A DNA stretch of 64,000 nucleotides from HB2-32-21 sp003448675 (GTDB lineage: Bacteria; Pseudomonadota; Gammaproteobacteria; Pseudomonadales; Porticoccaceae): the NCBI GenBank assembly GCA_041584755.1, contig JBFHDK010000004.1:4398-68397 (forward strand), in the 5' to 3' direction. The translations under genes and the position numbers were made by a program. This document shows, one piece after another, positions 35,993-44,292 of the stretch; within the stretch, counting starts at the first letter, position 1; each line of letters begins with the position of its first letter. The notes beneath the pieces were generated by a model. The model did no database searches, was not told the DNA's origin, and saw only the letters and a program-made list of their open reading frames with translations.

Positions 35993-36454
35993 ATGAAAAA
36001 AATTGGTTGCGGCTTTTACTGGCAGGACGTTCAGGTCGGGGAAAAATACGAGACCTGGGGCAGAACGGTACTGGAGGCGGACATCGCCAACTTTATCAAC
36101 CTGATGGGCCTGCACGAGGTGGTATTTTCCGATCGGGAGTTCCTCAAAACCAAGTCGGTGATCAAGGAACCCTTCGCCCCCGGCGCCCTGGTCTATAGCT
36201 TTGCCGAAGGCCTGCTCCTGCCCACCATGCAGGGCACTGGCATGGCTTTTTTGAACATGGAGCTGGATATGAAACGTCCCTGTTTCGCTGGCGACACCAT
36301 CCATGTGGAGTTTGAAATTATAGAAGTGCGTAAAACCAGCAAGGGCAACCGGGGTCTGGTGCGCACTTTTAACGACGTAAAAAACCAGAACGGCGAAACC
36401 ATACTCACCTATAACCCCCTGCGCATGCTCAAGGGCCGCCCGGAAGAGGACTGA
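35993..36454 (+). CDS. MaoC/hotdog-like dehydratase family protein
   Basis: 153 residues from ATG 35993 (GAGG upstream). The frame is open further to 35915 but that part is not conserved-looking. The layout FYWQDVQVGEKYETWGRTVLEADIANFINLMG, then EPFAPGALVYSFAEGLL and RPCFAGDTIHVEFEI, matches MaoC-like hotdog proteins. The strict R-specific hydratase motif GDxNPxH is not present, so catalysis as an enoyl-CoA hydratase is uncertain. Orphan gene; substrate unknown. Confidence 0.75.
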   Translation: MKKIGCGFYWQDVQVGEKYETWGRTVLEADIANFINLMGLHEVVFSDREFLKTKSVIKEPFAPGALVYSFAEGLLLPTMQGTGMAFLNMELDMKRPCFAGDTIHVEFEIIEVRKTSKGNRGLVRTFNDVKNQNGETILTYNPLRMLKGRPEED

Positions 36455-36490
36455 GCCTCCAACTCGGCACGTCCATGGGCTTTTCTGTCT

Positions 36491-36715
36491 TTAACCAGCT
36501 CTGGCCAGCATCTTGCCAACCATCGTCCGCGCTTTCTCGATACTCGGGGCGAACACCTCACTGGTAAAATGGAAGTCGGTGTAGCGGGCGCGGATTTATC
36601 TTTTCGTAGCCCTCGGGCAAGGCAAAGGGCGAGACCGGCGCCATGTCGTACGCCAGAGCCTTCAGCTGCATAACCAGATGCACCTTGCAGACAAAGGGCG
36701 ATAGCGGTATAGGAC
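36491..36715 (-). pseudogene. Decayed gene remnant of unknown family
   Basis: The minus strand carries a protein-like segment MQLKALAYDMAPVSPFALP followed by EGYEKI. After a frameshift around 36597 it continues RYTDFHFTSEVFAPSIEKA and RTMVGKMLARAG to a TAA at 36491-36493. The two halves read as one C-terminal region. No domain is recognised and no start is present. It fills most of the 400-bp gap between the MaoC-like and Lon-domain genes. Confidence 0.4.
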
Positions 36716-36855
36716 ATGATTGGCCCCAGGGTTGTTATTGATTTATAGAAACAGTGATACTGACCGAGTTCGTTCGAGGGGGCAAACCGGGGAAGTTGCG
36801 CCCCCGGCTAGAGCCATGGCAGCCAAACGACACCCACAGTGTTAGTAGGGCCGAA

Positions 36856-37446
36856 CTATCTCTGCCCCCGCATGCGCATTTCCACCACCCACTTTTTCAC
36901 TTCCAGCAGACGAGCGTCCACATCATCCATGGCCAGCAGGGACATTTTCAGCTCTCCCTGCACCGGCAGCACGCCCGCCAGGCGCCAGGCCACCTTGGCC
37001 CGGGTGATGTCCTTGAGGAGCACCTCGGGGCCAACGCCCATGTGTTTAGCCAGGCTTTCGAGCATATCGACCAGGTCATCCTCGGCAAAGGTGATGGGAT
37101 CTTCCGGGTCCGGGTCGTAAATCTCCACATCGGCAAGCATCAGGCCATCATCCTCGACGCGGGTGTCCTTAACCTGAATTCGCTGATCACCACTGATGGT
37201 TATGCTAAACAGTCCATTGGGTAACTGGTCGAAATCCTTAATATTAACCAAGGTGCCCCAGTTAAATATCTCCGGCGTGGCGCCAGCCTCGCTGCCCTCA
37301 ATGATAGGCACCACCCCGAAAGATTTACTTTCAGCCATACACTCTCGCACCAGGCGCAGGTAGCGTTGCTCAAACACCTGTAGGCGCGTGGCAATGGTCG
37401 GGTACAACACTGTCTGCAGGGGGAACAGCGCGATTTCGCTTGTCAT
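36856..37446 (-). CDS. LON peptidase substrate-binding domain protein
   Basis: 196 residues that begin IALFPLQTVLYPTIATRLQVFEQRYLRLV, the N-terminal domain of Lon proteases, with no AAA+ or protease domain attached. FGVVPIIEGSEAG and WGTLVNIKDFDQLPNGLFSITISG complete the beta-rich pua-like fold, followed by a helical part to residue 196. Stand-alone Lon N-domains are common in gammaproteobacteria; their role is not established. ATG start. Confidence 0.88.
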   Translation of the reverse strand: MTSEIALFPLQTVLYPTIATRLQVFEQRYLRLVRECMAESKSFGVVPIIEGSEAGATPEIFNWGTLVNIKDFDQLPNGLFSITISGDQRIQVKDTRVEDDGLMLADVEIYDPDPEDPITFAEDDLVDMLESLAKHMGVGPEVLLKDITRAKVAWRLAGVLPVQGELKMSLLAMDDVDARLLEVKKWVVEMRMRGQR

Positions 37447-37628
37447 AATTTATCCCGTCTCTCATTCACTAAGCCATCAACAAAACCCACACTCCCAAAC
37501 GCACAGCCCTATGGCCTCAGAAGCAAACTGTACATTAACATACGGATAAACTAGGCTCGCTGAGCTGGTATCAATCAAAGCAACACTATCGCCAGCCATG
37601 ACTTCCCTCGTTTACTTGGAGAATAACA

Positions 37629-38054
37629 ATGAACGATGCCCTGGAAATGAGTACGCCCCTGATCGCCCTGGCAGGCTTCGCCGGCTGGACACTGTTACTG
37701 GTGCTGACCACCGTCGGTGCGCGTGTGGCCACCATCTTGCGCGGCTCGGACATCCCACTGAACAAGTTTGCCCCTGGAGGGGAAGATTTACCCGGCTTTG
37801 GCCAGCGGGTAACCCGGGCCCATCTCAACTGCGTGGAAAACCTGCCCGTGTTTGCCGCCGTGGTCGCCGCCGCGGGTTTGTCTGGACAGTTTTCCGTGAT
37901 GGAAGGCACCGTGATGTATATCCTCTACGCCCGTATCCTGCAATCAACCGTGCATATGATTTCCGGCTCCATGGCCGCCTCCATGATTCGGGGTACGCTG
38001 TTTACGGTGCAAAATTTGCTGATGCTGTACTACATAATAAAAATGCTGTTCTGA
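37629..38054 (+). CDS. MAPEG family membrane protein
   Basis: 141 residues with four hydrophobic helices (LIALAGFAGWTLLLVL first). FGQRVTRAHLNCVENLPVFAAVVAAAGLSG is the MAPEG signature with the conserved Arg and Glu-Asn pair. MAPEG proteins include eicosanoid and glutathione metabolism enzymes; bacterial members are mostly uncharacterised. TTGGAG precedes ATG 37629. Confidence 0.88.
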   Translation: MNDALEMSTPLIALAGFAGWTLLLVLTTVGARVATILRGSDIPLNKFAPGGEDLPGFGQRVTRAHLNCVENLPVFAAVVAAAGLSGQFSVMEGTVMYILYARILQSTVHMISGSMAASMIRGTLFTVQNLLMLYYIIKMLF

Positions 38055-38230
38055 TCACGACACATCGCCCGGAGCCATGGCAGGGCCTGGCCCGTGGACC
38101 TCGACCGAGACATGACGCCAAAAGGCTCGCAAACACTGATTGGCTTTCTATTGATCCGGGTTGATTGCTTCCAACACCAAAAACCGGTCTTATAAACGCC
38201 GAAGCCATTAACCCGCACAAGGAGGCAACG

Positions 38231-39397
38231 GTGCGCAAAACGGCAGTTTTGATTCTCGCGGTCTGCCTGGCTGTCGCTGGCTACTGGTACCTGAGCCGGG
38301 AACAGCCGGTTCAGGTCTATCTTGCCACTGTCGATCGAGGCCCGGTGGAAGCCACTGTTGCCAATACCCGGGCCGGCACCATCAAGGCCTGCCAGCGCTC
38401 TCGGATCTCGATGCCTGTGGGCGGTCAGGTGGCCGAACTCATGGTGGATGAGGGCGACGAAGTAGCCGCGGGGCAAACACTGATCCGGCTCTGGAACGAG
38501 GATCAGGCAGCGCGGGTCGCCGAAGCCAAGGCCCGCCTGGCTGAGCATAAAGCAGCGGCCAGGGAAAACTGCGATCGAGCCGCCCACGATGGTCGCGAGC
38601 TGGACCGCCAACGAGGGCTGGCCGCCAAAAAACTCATCTCGGATGAAAAACTGGACGCCACCGAAACCCAGGCTCGGATATCCACCGCCGCCTGCGCACG
38701 CGGTAAAGCCGGGATCACCACGGCTGAATCCTCACTGGCGCTGCAATCAGCTCTCTACCAGAAGACCCTTCTGAAAGCGCCCTTCGCCGGTGTGGTAGCG
38801 GAGATAAACGGCGAAGTGGGCGAGTACATTACCCCGTCCCCGCCCGGCGTTGCCACGCCCCCGGCGGTGGACCTGATCGGTGCCGGGTGCCTCTATGTAT
38901 CAGCGCCCATCGATGAGGTCGACGCCGCCGCCGTGCGCCTGGATATGCCCGCCAAAATTACCCTGGACGCTTTTCGCGGGCGGGTCTTTGAAGGCCGGGT
39001 GACACGCATCGCGCCTTACGTGAAGGAATTCGAAAAGCAAGCGCGTACGGTGGATATCGACGTCAGATTTGACCAGATCCCTGAGGATGTACAGCTGCTG
39101 GTAGGTTACAGCGCCGATATAGAGATCGTTCTGAACCGCCACGAAGACGTGCTCAGGGTGCCCAGCGAAGTCGTGCTTGATGGTAACAAAGTGCTGCGTT
39201 ATCAGGCAGAAAGCGGTCGCCTGGAACAGGCGACCATCGCCGTGGGTCTGAGCAACTGGACCTATACCGAAATCACCGGCGGACTCAACCAGGACGATAC
39301 GGTATTGCGATCACTGGACACCGAAGGTGCGGTGGATGGCGCCCTGGTCGAGCCCATTGAAATCCCGGCTGAGCGGGCCGAATTCGACCGTCAATGA
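38231..39397 (+). CDS. HlyD/MacA-like periplasmic adaptor of an ABC exporter
   Basis: 388 residues from GTG 38231, chosen because AAGGAGG sits 7 nt upstream; the frame itself opens earlier. One N-terminal membrane helix (VLILAVCLAVAGYWYL), a lipoyl half (RISMPVGGQVAELMVDEGDEVAAGQ), a short coiled-coil hairpin about 95-175, the second lipoyl half (LLKAPFAGVVAEINGEVGEY), then beta-barrel domains. It would bridge the inner-membrane ABC permeases to an outer-membrane factor. Four cysteines, two of them in opposite hairpin helices (ENCDRA, TAACARG), are unusual for adaptors. ATGA overlap with the ATPase gene. Confidence 0.87.
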   Translation: MRKTAVLILAVCLAVAGYWYLSREQPVQVYLATVDRGPVEATVANTRAGTIKACQRSRISMPVGGQVAELMVDEGDEVAAGQTLIRLWNEDQAARVAEAKARLAEHKAAARENCDRAAHDGRELDRQRGLAAKKLISDEKLDATETQARISTAACARGKAGITTAESSLALQSALYQKTLLKAPFAGVVAEINGEVGEYITPSPPGVATPPAVDLIGAGCLYVSAPIDEVDAAAVRLDMPAKITLDAFRGRVFEGRVTRIAPYVKEFEKQARTVDIDVRFDQIPEDVQLLVGYSADIEIVLNRHEDVLRVPSEVVLDGNKVLRYQAESGRLEQATIAVGLSNWTYTEITGGLNQDDTVLRSLDTEGAVDGALVEPIEIPAERAEFDRQ

Positions 39398-40095
39398 TCG
39401 AACTGCAACAACTGTGTCGGGACTTTCTGGTGGGCGACCAGGTGGTTCACGCCCTCGATCATATCGACCTTGATATCGCCGCCGGGGAGTACCTGTCGGT
39501 GATGGGGCCTTCGGGATCGGGCAAATCCACCCTGCTGAATATCCTCGGCCTTCTCGATAAACCCAGCGCCGGGGAATACCTGCTGGCCGGTACCGCCACC
39601 GGCAGTCTGCGCGAGGAACAGCGGGCCAAACTGCGCCGCCAGCACATCGGTTTTGTCTTTCAAAGCTATCACTTGATCCCCCGGCTAACAGCGCGGGAAA
39701 ACATCGAGTTACCCCTGGTGCTGGCAGGGGAGGCGCCAAAAACAAGGCGGCAAAAAGTCGACCAACTGCTTGAGCGACTCGACCTGAGCGAGCGTGCGGA
39801 ACACATCCCCAACCAGCTTTCCGGGGGCCAGCGCCAGCGTGTCGCCATCGGGCGAGCCATTATCACCGAGCCGGATCTCCTGCTCGCCGACGAACCCACC
39901 GGCAATCTCGACTCCCGATCCGGCCTCGAAGTCATCACCCTGCTGGAGGAGCTCAATGCCGGCGGTATTACCCTGCTGGTGGTGACCCACGACGAAGATA
40001 TCGGCACCCGCGCCCGGCGGCGCCTGCACATGGTGGACGGCAAAATAAATCGCGACTGGTTGTCGGAATCTAAAAACGACGGCGGTGGTTCCTGA
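39394..40095 (+). CDS. MacB/LolD-type ABC transporter ATP-binding protein
   Basis: 233 residues. Walker A GPSGSGKSTLLNILG, the Q-loop FVFQSYHLIPRLTARENIELPL, the signature NQLSGGQRQRVAIGRAI, Walker B LLLADEPTGNLDS and H-loop VVTHD are all intact. Subfamily motifs match the MacB/LolD/FtsE type 7 exporters. Encoded between the adaptor and two permeases; overlaps the first permease start by one base (TGATG). Confidence 0.92.
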   Translation: MIELQQLCRDFLVGDQVVHALDHIDLDIAAGEYLSVMGPSGSGKSTLLNILGLLDKPSAGEYLLAGTATGSLREEQRAKLRRQHIGFVFQSYHLIPRLTARENIELPLVLAGEAPKTRRQKVDQLLERLDLSERAEHIPNQLSGGQRQRVAIGRAIITEPDLLLADEPTGNLDSRSGLEVITLLEELNAGGITLLVVTHDEDIGTRARRRLHMVDGKINRDWLSESKNDGGGS

Positions 40096-41309
40096 TGCGT
40101 ATCACCGACCTGATCACCTTCAATTTTCGTGTCATTGAGCGCCAGCGGGCACGCAGCCTCATGCTGCTGATCGCCATCGCCATTGGTGTTTTCGCCATCA
40201 ACCTACTGACCGGCATCGGCGAAGGCGGCAAGCAATTTGTCCTCGGCGAATTCAACCTGCTTGGCAAAAACGTGCTGATTATCGTCCCGGGCAAGAAGGA
40301 TACCACGGGCGGAATGCCGCCCATGACCGGCGAAACCACCCGGGAACTGACCCTACGCGACGCCGAAGCCCTGCTGCGCCTGCCCGAGATAAGCGCGGTT
40401 GCGCCCCTGATTCCTGGCGAGATGGAAATTTCCCACGGTAGCCTGAGCCGGGAGGCCTTCACCATGGGTACCAACCGGACGTTTTTCGCCATGCGCCAAC
40501 TGGAGCTGGCCCAGGGCAAAGCGCTACCGGAAATTCCGATGGATCAAAGTGCGGCGGTCTGCGTAATCGGCAGCAAGTTGCGACGCGAGCTGTTTGGCAG
40601 CCGCGCGGTACTGGGCCAGTGGCTACGCATTGGCGATACCCGATTTCGCGTGATCGGCGTACTCAAGGACCGGGGCCAAAGTATGGGCCTGGATATGAAT
40701 GATGCCGTACTTATACCCGTAGCCAGCGCCCAGACCGTGTTTAACACCGAAGGGCTGTTTAGAATTTTTGTCGAATTGCGCAGTCTGCAAAATCTGGATA
40801 CATCCCGTACGCGCATTACCGAGTTGATCAAGCAGCGCCACGAGGGCGAGGAGGACGTAACACTGATCACCCAGGACTCGCTGCTTTCGGCCTTCGCCAA
40901 TGTCCTCGACGCCATGACCCTGAGCGTTGCCGGTATCGCCGCGATCAGTATGTTGGTGGCAGGCGTGCTGACCATGAATGTGTCCCTGATCGCCGTGAAC
41001 CAGCGCACCCGGGAAATTGGCCTACTTAAAGCTCTGGGGTTACCGGCCCGCACCGTACGGCTTATCTTTTTGTTCGAGGCGCTGATGATGGCCCTGGCCG
41101 GCGCTCTGGCTGGAGTATTGCTTAGCCAACTGCTGTTATTTTTGGCCCAGCGGGCCTACCCGACCGTGCCGTTCGGCACACCGACCTGGGCCATGTTTGG
41201 TTCCGTCGTCGTCGCCCTGCTGACGGCGCTGGCGTTCTCGGCAATCCCCGCAAGTCAGGCTGCGGCCATGACGCCGGTGGATGCGCTCCAGGACAAAAAG
41301 GCAGGCTAA
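40095..41309 (+). CDS. MacB-like ABC transporter permease, first subunit
   Basis: 404 residues. An N-terminal helix after RQRARSLMLLIAIAIGVFAINLLTGIGEGG, a large periplasmic MacB-PCD domain (about 40-285), and three C-terminal helices of the FtsX domain. The VNQRTREIGLLKALGLPARTVRLIFLFEALM box is the ATPase-coupling helix. The ATPase domain is on a separate gene, unlike MacB itself. The second permease begins 3 nt downstream. Confidence 0.88.
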   Translation: MRITDLITFNFRVIERQRARSLMLLIAIAIGVFAINLLTGIGEGGKQFVLGEFNLLGKNVLIIVPGKKDTTGGMPPMTGETTRELTLRDAEALLRLPEISAVAPLIPGEMEISHGSLSREAFTMGTNRTFFAMRQLELAQGKALPEIPMDQSAAVCVIGSKLRRELFGSRAVLGQWLRIGDTRFRVIGVLKDRGQSMGLDMNDAVLIPVASAQTVFNTEGLFRIFVELRSLQNLDTSRTRITELIKQRHEGEEDVTLITQDSLLSAFANVLDAMTLSVAGIAAISMLVAGVLTMNVSLIAVNQRTREIGLLKALGLPARTVRLIFLFEALMMALAGALAGVLLSQLLLFLAQRAYPTVPFGTPTWAMFGSVVVALLTALAFSAIPASQAAAMTPVDALQDKKAG

Positions 41310-41311
41310 CC

Positions 41312-42508
41312 ATGAAGCCTCGCGACACCCTGCACATGACCCTGAAAGCGGTGGCCAGCAACCGGGGCAAAAGCCTGCTGACCGCGTTGGGCATTGGTAT
41401 CGGCATCGCCGCCGTGACCTTGCTGACCGCACTGGGCGAGGGCTTGCAACACTACTTGCTCAACCAGTTCAGCCAGTTTGGCACCCGCATTGTCGCCATT
41501 CACCCCGGCAAGGACATGACCCACGGCATGGGCGGCATTTTATCAACCACCCGACCCTTGAGCCTTGAGGACGCCGCCTCGCTGGCCCGGCTGCCTGGCA
41601 TCGAACAGGTGGTGCCGGTGATACAGGGCGCCGGGGCCGTGGAATATGGCAACCGGCAACGACGGGGTGAAGTGCTCGGCGTTAGTTCGCAGATGCCCGA
41701 AGCCTGGCGCTTTCGTGTCGCCATGGGGCGCTTCCTGCCCGATGACCTGGGTGGGCGCAGCCGCCACTACGCCGTGCTCGGCCATAAAATGAAAACCGAG
41801 CTGTTTGGCACCAGCAATCCCCTGGGTCAGACCATCCGTATCGGTGGGCTGCGTTTTCGCGTCGTCGGTGTCATTGAAGAAAAAGGCCAGATGCTGGGCT
41901 TTGACATGGACGACCTGGTCTACATTCCCGCCGACCTGGCCCTGCAATTGTTCAACCGCGAAGGCTTGATGGAAATCGACGTCACCTTTGGCGTTGGCCA
42001 CAGCTCCGTCCAAATCGCCAACAGTATTACCCGGCACCTGATTGAGCGCCACGGGGACGAGGATTTTACCGTCACCACCCAGGATGAGATGCTCGCCACC
42101 ATGGACAAGGTGCTGGGCGTGCTCACTCTGGGGGTCGCGGCCCTGGGCTCGGTTTCCCTGCTGGTTGGAGCCATTGGCATCGCCACCATCATGACCATTA
42201 CCGTACGCGAGCGCCGGGGCGAGATCGGTTTGCTACGGGCCATGGGCTCGGGGGAGAGGCAAATACTGGCCCTCTTCCTCAGCGAAGCGATATTGATATC
42301 AATACTCGGCGGACTGGCTGGCCTGGCCCTGCTGGCAGTGATTATCGCTGTCTGCATACTCGCCCTGCCTGCGTTGCCATTGGCGATCAACCCCGGCTAC
42401 CTGTTACTCGCCCTGCTTGTCTCGGGGCTTATCGGTCTGCTCGCGGGGGTGGCGCCAGCCCGCAGGGCAGCGAAGCTGGATCCCGTGCAAGCCCTACGCG
42501 CTGAATAA
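41312..42508 (+). CDS. MacB-like ABC transporter permease, second subunit
   Basis: 398 residues with the same topology as the upstream permease: first helix in KSLLTALGIGIGIAAVTLLTALGEGL, a MacB-PCD periplasmic domain, and an FtsX domain with VRERRGEIGLLRAMGSGERQIL. The two paralogues align end to end (for example, GTRIVAIHPGKDMTHGMGG against GKNVLIIVPGKKDTTGGMP), so a heterodimeric channel is likely. No outer-membrane factor is encoded nearby. Confidence 0.88.
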   Translation: MKPRDTLHMTLKAVASNRGKSLLTALGIGIGIAAVTLLTALGEGLQHYLLNQFSQFGTRIVAIHPGKDMTHGMGGILSTTRPLSLEDAASLARLPGIEQVVPVIQGAGAVEYGNRQRRGEVLGVSSQMPEAWRFRVAMGRFLPDDLGGRSRHYAVLGHKMKTELFGTSNPLGQTIRIGGLRFRVVGVIEEKGQMLGFDMDDLVYIPADLALQLFNREGLMEIDVTFGVGHSSVQIANSITRHLIERHGDEDFTVTTQDEMLATMDKVLGVLTLGVAALGSVSLLVGAIGIATIMTITVRERRGEIGLLRAMGSGERQILALFLSEAILISILGGLAGLALLAVIIAVCILALPALPLAINPGYLLLALLVSGLIGLLAGVAPARRAAKLDPVQALRAE

Positions 42509-42565
42509 CCACGTGCCCTGGCGCTAGCTAAAAAATACCACGAAATTAGCAGCGGCCAGGCTTTA

Positions 42566-42769
42566 TTAAGCTGGCGGAGGCCCGAACACCAGCGTGTCTT
42601 CGTTAATGGTCACCCACTTCTTATTGGCCTTGGCCATGCGCCGAGCAATGGTTAGATAAACCACCTTGTCGTCAGCATCGCAGGCATCGCGAAATTCATC
42701 CCGGGACAAAGTCAGGGATTCACCATCCCCCAATGCTTTTACACGCGCATCCAAATCGGCAGTCGCCAT
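42566..42769 (-). CDS. Small conserved-looking hypothetical protein
   Basis: 67 residues from ATG 42769, where GGGAG lies at good distance; an ATG two codons upstream is the alternative. The sequence is hydrophilic and well-formed (DLDARVKALGDGESLTLSRDE, then YLTIARRMAKANKKWVTINEDTLVFG), ending in PPPA. No family is recognised; the length and charge suggest a small soluble cytoplasmic protein. It is convergent with the ABC exporter operon. Confidence 0.6.
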   Translation of the reverse strand: MATADLDARVKALGDGESLTLSRDEFRDACDADDKVVYLTIARRMAKANKKWVTINEDTLVFGPPPA

Positions 42770-43031
42770 TATCATCTCCCTTTATATTCTTAATCGGCAG
42801 GTTTAGTGGATAGTCAAAGCGCCATTTTAAAAAGCGCAAGCTAGCTGACGCGCCTGACCAGGGACTGGAGAGAAATTCCCTCGTCCAGGCAAGGGCACAC
42901 CAACCTGGCGCCAGTAAGTAAAAAGCTAGACAAGGGTTTGATGGCTGTCAAGCAAGGCATTTGTTTACCATGCCGACATTGGAATATTAATGTGAGAGCG
43001 GCTCGCGTTTTTTTACTCTGTAAGTACTTAA

Positions 43032-43331
43032 TTACTCGTTTCGTTTCATGCTTTGCTTGTCTTTCACCCTGGCGGCAAAATCAATCCCCAGGACCACAGC
43101 TAACAACAGTAAGTAGACAGCAATCACTCCTGACTGAAAGAAATAAGCCGCAATACCACCCTGATCTCCAGTATAAGAGGCAAAATAGATAGAAACACCG
43201 CTACCGATAAAAACAATTATCCCGCCAAAAACCAGGTAAGACCTACGGAGACCCAATGACAGCCTGGCCGACACCGGGATGGTCAGCACAAAGAGAAGTG
43301 ATGGACCAATTAACATCATAAAGCCGATCAT
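43032..43331 (-). CDS. Small membrane protein, unknown function
   Basis: 99 residues with three predicted membrane helices (MLIGPSLLFVLTIPVSARL, YLVFGGIIVFIGSGVSIYF, and SGVIAVYLLLLAVVLGIDF) and a basic C-terminus (VKDKQSMKRNE). GGGGA lies 7-8 nt before the ATG. The codon use and base composition are AT-richer than the flanking exporter genes. It borders the integron/IS relic and may be accessory. No family recognised. Confidence 0.5.
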   Translation of the reverse strand: MIGFMMLIGPSLLFVLTIPVSARLSLGLRRSYLVFGGIIVFIGSGVSIYFASYTGDQGGIAAYFFQSGVIAVYLLLLAVVLGIDFAARVKDKQSMKRNE

Positions 43332-43353
43332 TTGATAGTCCCCGGCTATGAAG

Positions 43354-43366
43354 ATGCCACACTAAA
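43354..43366 (+). repeat. 13-bp direct repeat, left copy
   Basis: ATGCCACACTAAA, repeated exactly at 45027-45039 in the same orientation. The two copies bracket the IS3 remnant, EncFtn cassette, attC-like elements and integrase fragment. Confidence 0.6.
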
Positions 43367-43402
43367 CCTGAATGGCTTCTAGCGTGGTCGGCAGTGGTGA
43401 TC

Positions 43403-44207
43403 TTGCCCACCAAAAGTAGACACCGGTTTACTCGCACATCTGCAGACATTCCCGCTCATATATGTTGGGGCTTTTATAACCCAACGCACGGTGTCGACGG
43501 TGGCTGTTATAAAACATTTCGATGTAATCAAAGACGCAGGCATAGGCCTCATTCTCATTCGTTACATCCTTTGCGTAAAGGGATTCCACTTTAAAGCGTG
43601 CGAAGAACGATTCCATGGCGCTCTTATACCCAAAGCACTTCGTGGAGCAGGCTCTCCCAGCAATTCCCTTTTCGACTCATACTGGGTCGTATGCCCTCCT
43701 GGAGCAATAGAGCCTGATACTCGCCGGAGCGATACTGCACTCCACGATCAGAATGCAGAATCAGTCCAGGCTCTACCTTGCGCGACTTCACAGCCATGGT
43801 AAACGCTTCAATAATCAATTGGTGAGTCATGGCCGCATCCTGAGCCCAACCAATGATTTTCCGGGAAAACAAATCCATGATCACAGCAAAATACACAACG
43901 CCTTTTTCTACCTTGATATAGGTGATATCCGAAGTCCATTTTTCGTCGGGTCTGCTTGCTGTAAAATTCCGACGCAGCAAATTATCACTTACAGGGTTCC
44001 TGGCAAGTGCATCAGAAAAGCACTGAGAACCTTTCCCGTTCCTGGCCTTAAGGCCTTTGTCTTGCCATAAGTTTAGCAACCGCATTCTCGCTGATAGAGA
44101 AGCCCGTTTCATTCAACTCAACCGTCATCCGGGGTGACCCATAGGGAGACTTCAAGCGACTGAACAGGTTGGTCAGCAGGCGCTCTGCCTCCCGTTTCAT
44201 CAGGTTA
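43403..44207 (-). mobile_element. IS3-family insertion sequence remnant
   Basis: A transposase OrfB relic extends to a likely right terminal end beginning TGCCCACCAAAAGTAGACAC at 43403. The orfA gene and left terminal repeat are missing; the other boundary lies between the recognisable orfB start and the attC-like element (44214-44289), approximated here at 44207. The element is therefore truncated and cannot move itself. Confidence 0.65.
43428..44190 (-). pseudogene. Broken IS3-family transposase OrfB
   Basis: Three reading-frame pieces. The N-terminal part has RLKSPYGSPRMTVELNETG and ENAVAKLMARQ (to about 44052). The integrase core (43624-44112) has KWTSDITYIKVEKG with the first Asp, LILHSDRGVQYRS with the second Asp, and SRKGNCWE. 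The C-terminal part (43428-43616) has MESFFARFKVESLYAKD with the catalytic Glu region and FYNSHRRHRALGYKSP. A frameshift separates the first two, and an insertion of about 30 nt with a stop separates the last two, so no functional DDE enzyme is made. Confidence 0.85.
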
Positions 44208-44213
44208 ATCAGA

Positions 44214-44289
44214 CAGTAACGCCGCCAACACAGGCGGAGCGTCAGCGACGTCCAGTCCGCAGGGCGATTGTGCCTGACCTTATTATGCA
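44214..44289 (-). repeat. attC-like element downstream of EncFtn (integron recombination site)
   Basis: On the minus strand this starts GCATAATAAGG 3 nt after the EncFtn stop codon and ends GGCGGCGTTACTG. An imperfect palindrome lies between, with GCGGA/TCCGC and a GACGTC core. The GGCG-TTA end matches the conserved attC cut site G/TTRRRY and the same heptamer in the element at 44613-44691. About 76 bp, in the attC size range. Orientation is inferred from the cassette geometry. Confidence 0.5.
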
Positions 44290-44292
44290 TTT

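Noticed and set aside
35774..36304. 176-codon minus-strand ORF over the MaoC-like gene
   Set aside because: Antisense to a convincing hotdog-fold gene, with no protein-like features of its own.
36409..36717. 102-codon minus-strand ORF
   Set aside because: Arginine/serine/proline-rich shadow; the protein-like signal in this stretch is in the neighbouring frames (pseudogene 36491-36715).
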